Positions 39,007 to 41,932 of a stretch of DNA of 41,932 bases are shown here, piece after piece. The stretch is from the NCBI GenBank assembly GCA_028869135.1, contig JAGWTC010000022.1, positions 1 to 41,932 of the forward strand. The letters run 5' to 3'. The position numbers and the translations under genes are program-made. This DNA is from Rhodocyclaceae bacterium. Its GTDB lineage: Bacteria > Pseudomonadota > Gammaproteobacteria > Burkholderiales > Rhodocyclaceae. The notes beneath the pieces were generated by a model. It was not told where the DNA came from, did no database searches, and saw only the letters and a list, made by a program, of their open reading frames with translations. Each line of letters starts with the position of its first letter. Position 1 is the stretch's first letter.

Positions 39007-39138
39007 TTACTTACCGAGGGCATCCATATACGAAAGGCTAGGTGGCATTGACGACGCAGCCCTTGCGAAACCAAAACCACCCAGTATCAACGACACACAC
39101 CCCATGCATGCCAACACGCCATTTTTCTTTTCTTTCAT
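39007..39138 (-). CDS. Possible small membrane or secreted peptide
   Basis: 43-codon frame starting MKEKKNGVLACMGCVSLILG. A basic N-terminus is followed by a hydrophobic stretch (about 8-24) and FARA-A, which looks like a signal-peptide cleavage site. The mature tail would be only about 16 residues. The preceding CAAGG is 3 bases from the ATG, a weak site. It could be a real small protein, the start of a decayed gene, or chance. No family is recognised. Confidence 0.25.
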   Translation of the reverse strand: MKEKKNGVLACMGCVSLILGGFGFARAASSMPPSLSYMDALGK

Positions 39139-39199
39139 GGCCTTGACCACTTCACTGCCAGCCTGTTGGGATTGCAAATCCTGACAGGAAGCGCAGCCC

Positions 39200-40018
39200 C
39201 TACCCCGCCTTCGCCCCCCTGCTCAGCTCCTGAACCAGCGTCGCCGCGATTTCCTCGATGGACTTGCTGCTCGTATCCAGCCAGGGGATGCCGTGTGATC
39301 GCATCATCACTTCGGCGGCTTCGACTTCGGCGCGGCAGTTGGAAAGCCTTGCGTAGTTGCTGCCGGGTTTGCGTTCTTCGCGGATACGGCTCAAGCGCTC
39401 CGGATCGATGCTGAGGCCGTAGAGCTTGTCACGATACGGCAGCAGCGCTGGCGGCAGCGCATGGCGTTCGAAGTCTTCCGGGATCAGCGGATAGTTGGCG
39501 GTCTTGAGGCCGAACTGCAGAGCCAGGTAGAGGCTGGTCGGGGTTTTGCCGCTACGCGATACGCCGACGAGGATGACGTCGGCCAGCTCCAATCCCCTGG
39601 CGCTGACGCCGTCGTCGTGCGCGACGGAAAAATCGATCGCCGCGACGCGGGCCAGGTAGTCCTTGCTGGTGGCGCCGCCGCGGGCACGGCCGACCATATG
39701 GTTGGCCTGCTGGCCCAGCTCGGCTTCGAGCGGCGCGATGAAGGAGTCGAAGAAGTTGAGCACCAGCGCGTCGGCGCCCTGCAGTCGCTGCGCCATTGCG
39801 CGGCCGACCAGCGTGGTCACCACGATGGGCCGCACGCCGTCGATCTGGCGCGCTTCGGCGATGCGTGCAAGGCAGGCGTCAAGTTTCTCGGGCGTATCGA
39901 CGAAAGGCATGCGCACCTCGCGCAGCTTCACGCCCTCGAACTGGCTGAGCAGGCTGTGGCCGAGCGCTTCGGCAGTGATGCCGGTGCCATCGGAAACGAA
40001 GAAAATCGTGCGTTGCAT
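39200..40018 (-). CDS. ppsR: PEP synthetase regulatory protein (kinase/pyrophosphorylase)
   Basis: 272-residue DUF299 protein. It inactivates PEP synthase by ADP-dependent phosphorylation of a threonine next to its catalytic histidine, and reactivates it by Pi-dependent removal that yields PPi. The P-loop GVSRSGKTPTS lies at residues 152-162, and the N-terminus TIFFVSDGTGITAE is typical. ATG 40018 has GAGGGA at good spacing; the frame is open to 40042. It is divergent from its target ppsA with 110 bases between, an order common in proteobacteria. Confidence 0.95.
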   Translation of the reverse strand: MQRTIFFVSDGTGITAEALGHSLLSQFEGVKLREVRMPFVDTPEKLDACLARIAEARQIDGVRPIVVTTLVGRAMAQRLQGADALVLNFFDSFIAPLEAELGQQANHMVGRARGGATSKDYLARVAAIDFSVAHDDGVSARGLELADVILVGVSRSGKTPTSLYLALQFGLKTANYPLIPEDFERHALPPALLPYRDKLYGLSIDPERLSRIREERKPGSNYARLSNCRAEVEAAEVMMRSHGIPWLDTSSKSIEEIAATLVQELSRGAKAG

Positions 40019-40128
40019 GCTTTCCCTCATGATCTCAATCAAAGTTCTTCTCCCTTACGAACCTCTTACTGGACATATCGGCTAAAGTAAAAGCACTTCT
40101 GTTTTTTCACCACAAGCGAGAAAGCAAC

Positions 40129-41932
40129 ATGGCCGAGATCCACAAGACCTCCACCAGCAGTATCCGCCACACCATCCCCTACACGCAATTGCGTATGAGC
40201 GACGTTGCCGAAGTCGGCGGCAAGAATGCGTCGCTGGGCGAACTCATCACGCAACTGGCCAGCGCCGGCGTGCGCGTGCCCGACGGCTTCGCCACCACCG
40301 CCAGCGCCTTCCGCGACTTTCTTTCCCGCTCCGGCCTGACTGCGCGCATCAATGCAGCGCTGGCTGCGCTCGACGTCGACGACGTGGAAGCGTTGCAGAA
40401 GACCGGCGCCGAGATCCGCCGCTGGGTGCTGGAAGCGCCGCTCACGCCCGAACTCGAAGCCGCCATCGGCGAAGCCTATGCGGCGCTCGACGCCGGCGAC
40501 GACGCCTCGTTCGCGGTACGCTCGTCGGCGACGGCCGAGGACCTGCCCGATGCCTCGTTTGCCGGGCAGCAGGAGACCTTTCTCAATATCCACGGCCTGC
40601 CGAACATCCTGCACGCGATCAAGGAAGTATTCGCTTCGCTCTACAACGACCGCGCCATCGCCTACCGTGTGCACAAGGGCTACCACCAGGGCGATGTGGC
40701 GCTGTCGGCCGGCGTGCAGCGCATGGTGCGCTCCGATACCGGCGCCGCCGGGGTGATGTTCAGCATCGATACCGAAAGCGGTTTCGATCAGGTGGTCTTC
40801 ATCACCGCCAGCTACGGCCTCGGCGAAACCGTGGTCCAGGGCGCGGTGAATCCGGACGAGTTCTATGTGCACAAGCCGACGCGCGCGATCATCCGCCGCA
40901 ATCTCGGCTCCAAGCTGGTCCGCATGGTTTTCGGCGATACGCGGACGGCCGGAAAATCGACGCGCACCGAGGACGTGCCGGAGGCGGACCGTTATCGCTT
41001 TTCCCTCAACGATGCCGAAATCCGGGAGCTCGCCGGGTACGCGATCCAGATCGAAAAGCACTACGGCTGCCCCATGGACATCGAGTGGGGCAAGGACGGT
41101 GGCGACGGCAAACTGTATGTGCTGCAGGCGCGTCCGGAGACCGTGCAATCGCAGCGTGGTGGCGTGATCGAGAAATATCGTCTACAACAACATGGCAAGG
41201 TGCTCACTGAAGGCCGGGCCATTGGACAGAAGATCGGCAGCGGTTCGGTGCGCATCGTGCACGACCCGGCGGAGATGAGCCGGGTACAGCACGGCGATAT
41301 TCTGGTCGCCGACATGACGGACCCGAACTGGGAGCCGGTCATGAAGCGCGCCGCCGCGATTGTCACCAACCGCGGCGGCCGCACCTGTCACGCCGCCATC
41401 ATCGCCCGCGAACTCGGCATCCCGGCCGTGGTCGGCTGCGGCGACGCCACCGAGGTGCTCAAGGACGGCGACAGTGTCACCGTCTCCTGCGCCGAAGGCG
41501 ACACCGGCTATGTCTATCGCGGCCGTCTCGACTTCAAGGTGACGACGCAGGACATGGGCGCCATGCCGGAGATTCCGGTCAAGCTGACCATGAACGTCGG
41601 CAACCCGGAGCTGGCGTTTTCCTTCGCGCAGATTCCCAATGCCGGCGTCGGCCTGGCGCGGCTGGAGTTCGTCATCAACAATATGATCGGCGTGCATCCG
41701 AAGGCGGTGCTGGATTTCGACCGCCTGCCGGCCAATCTGCGCGAGGAGATCCAGCGGCGCGCGCGCGGTTACGCGAGCCCGCGCGACTTCTTCGTGGACA
41801 AGCTGGTCGAAGGCGTCGCCACCATTGCCGCCGCCTTCTACCCCAAGCCGGTGATCGTGCGCCTGTCGGACTTCAAGTCCAACGAGTACCGCAAGCTGCT
41901 CGGCGGCACGCTGTACGAGCCGGAAGAGGAAA
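40129..41932 (+). CDS. ppsA: Phosphoenolpyruvate synthase (partial, runs off the window)
   Basis: The first 601 codons of PEP synthase, which makes PEP, AMP and Pi from pyruvate and ATP for gluconeogenesis. The N-terminal ATP-grasp part has [32 protein letters not shown] and MDIEWG. The swivelling domain has [21 protein letters not shown] with H421, the phosphohistidine, at the same number as in E. coli. The start of the pyruvate-binding barrel follows. There is no stop before 41932; about 190 residues are missing. It is regulated by PpsR, encoded divergently. The AMP it makes is recycled by adenylate kinase, also in this window. Confidence 0.95.
   Translation, partial: MAEIHKTSTSSIRHTIPYTQLRMSDVAEVGGKNASLGELITQLASAGVRVPDGFATTASAFRDFLSRSGLTARINAALAALDVDDVEALQKTGAEIRRWVLEAPLTPELEAAIGEAYAALDAGDDASFAVRSSATAEDLPDASFAGQQETFLNIHGLPNILHAIKEVFASLYNDRAIAYRVHKGYHQGDVALSAGVQRMVRSDTGAAGVMFSIDTESGFDQVVFITASYGLGETVVQGAVNPDEFYVHKPTRAIIRRNLGSKLVRMVFGDTRTAGKSTRTEDVPEADRYRFSLNDAEIRELAGYAIQIEKHYGCPMDIEWGKDGGDGKLYVLQARPETVQSQRGGVIEKYRLQQHGKVLTEGRAIGQKIGSGSVRIVHDPAEMSRVQHGDILVADMTDPNWEPVMKRAAAIVTNRGGRTCHAAIIARELGIPAVVGCGDATEVLKDGDSVTVSCAEGDTGYVYRGRLDFKVTTQDMGAMPEIPVKLTMNVGNPELAFSFAQIPNAGVGLARLEFVINNMIGVHPKAVLDFDRLPANLREEIQRRARGYASPRDFFVDKLVEGVATIAAAFYPKPVIVRLSDFKSNEYRKLLGGTLYEPEEE

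Larger units (their letters stand above)
38755..39199. other. Intergenic region between arnT and ppsR
   Basis: Contains the arnT promoter (38808-38836), a GC-rich 7-bp hairpin at 38906-38922 without a T tract, and one small reading frame at 39007-39138. The remainder shows no gene I can support. Confidence 0.5.

Overview
The window is a chromosomal segment of a Gram-negative, GC-rich bacterium, almost certainly a betaproteobacterium. The family-level guess (Rhodocyclales or a close relative) is inference. The support is the lysC/tRNA-Ser(GCU) pair, the exbB-exbD-lpxK-Trm112-kdsB-adk order, the murJ/rpsT divergence, and the hppA plus PPi-type phosphofructokinase pair. I saw no insertion sequence, prophage, CRISPR array or rRNA. 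One tRNA is present.

Layout. 1-740 is T-rich DNA with no supported gene. 741-5114 holds tRNA-Ser, lysC, a small HTH regulator with a 16-bp palindrome upstream, a radical SAM protein, queD, an orphan ParA ATPase and a small conserved-looking protein. 5291-8331 holds rpsT, murJ and a Sel1-repeat protein. 8388-12650 is a pyrophosphate and adenylate block: proton-pumping pyrophosphatase hppA, PPi-dependent phosphofructokinase and adenylate kinase. 12787-15786 is an envelope cluster: kdsB, Trm112-like, lpxK, exbD and exbB. 15902-20059 holds a J-domain protein, a secreted protein with a duplicated four-cysteine module, a YnfA-like membrane protein and a NIT-domain chemoreceptor.

20294-31936 is the osmotic-stress part. 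After an alpha/beta hydrolase and a terminator come opgG-opgH-opgD (osmoregulated periplasmic glucans), then a trehalose-6-phosphate synthase, otsB and a GH15 glycosidase on the same strand. The synthase is unusual: its catalytic domain follows two membrane segments, a periplasmic domain and a HAMP-like linker, which is the layout of a sensor. This is the most interesting feature of the window.

31981-38754 (minus strand) is a complete L-Ara4N lipid A modification pathway from arnT to arnD. The two activities of ArnA are separate genes, and a strong sigma-70-type promoter lies in front of arnT. No arnE/arnF flippase genes are seen. The window ends with the divergent pair ppsR / ppsA; ppsA runs off the right edge.

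Genes are densely packed, with several overlaps within operons and convergent gaps of only a few bases. Start codons were chosen from family N-termini and Shine-Dalgarno sites; where this moved a start, the entry says so.
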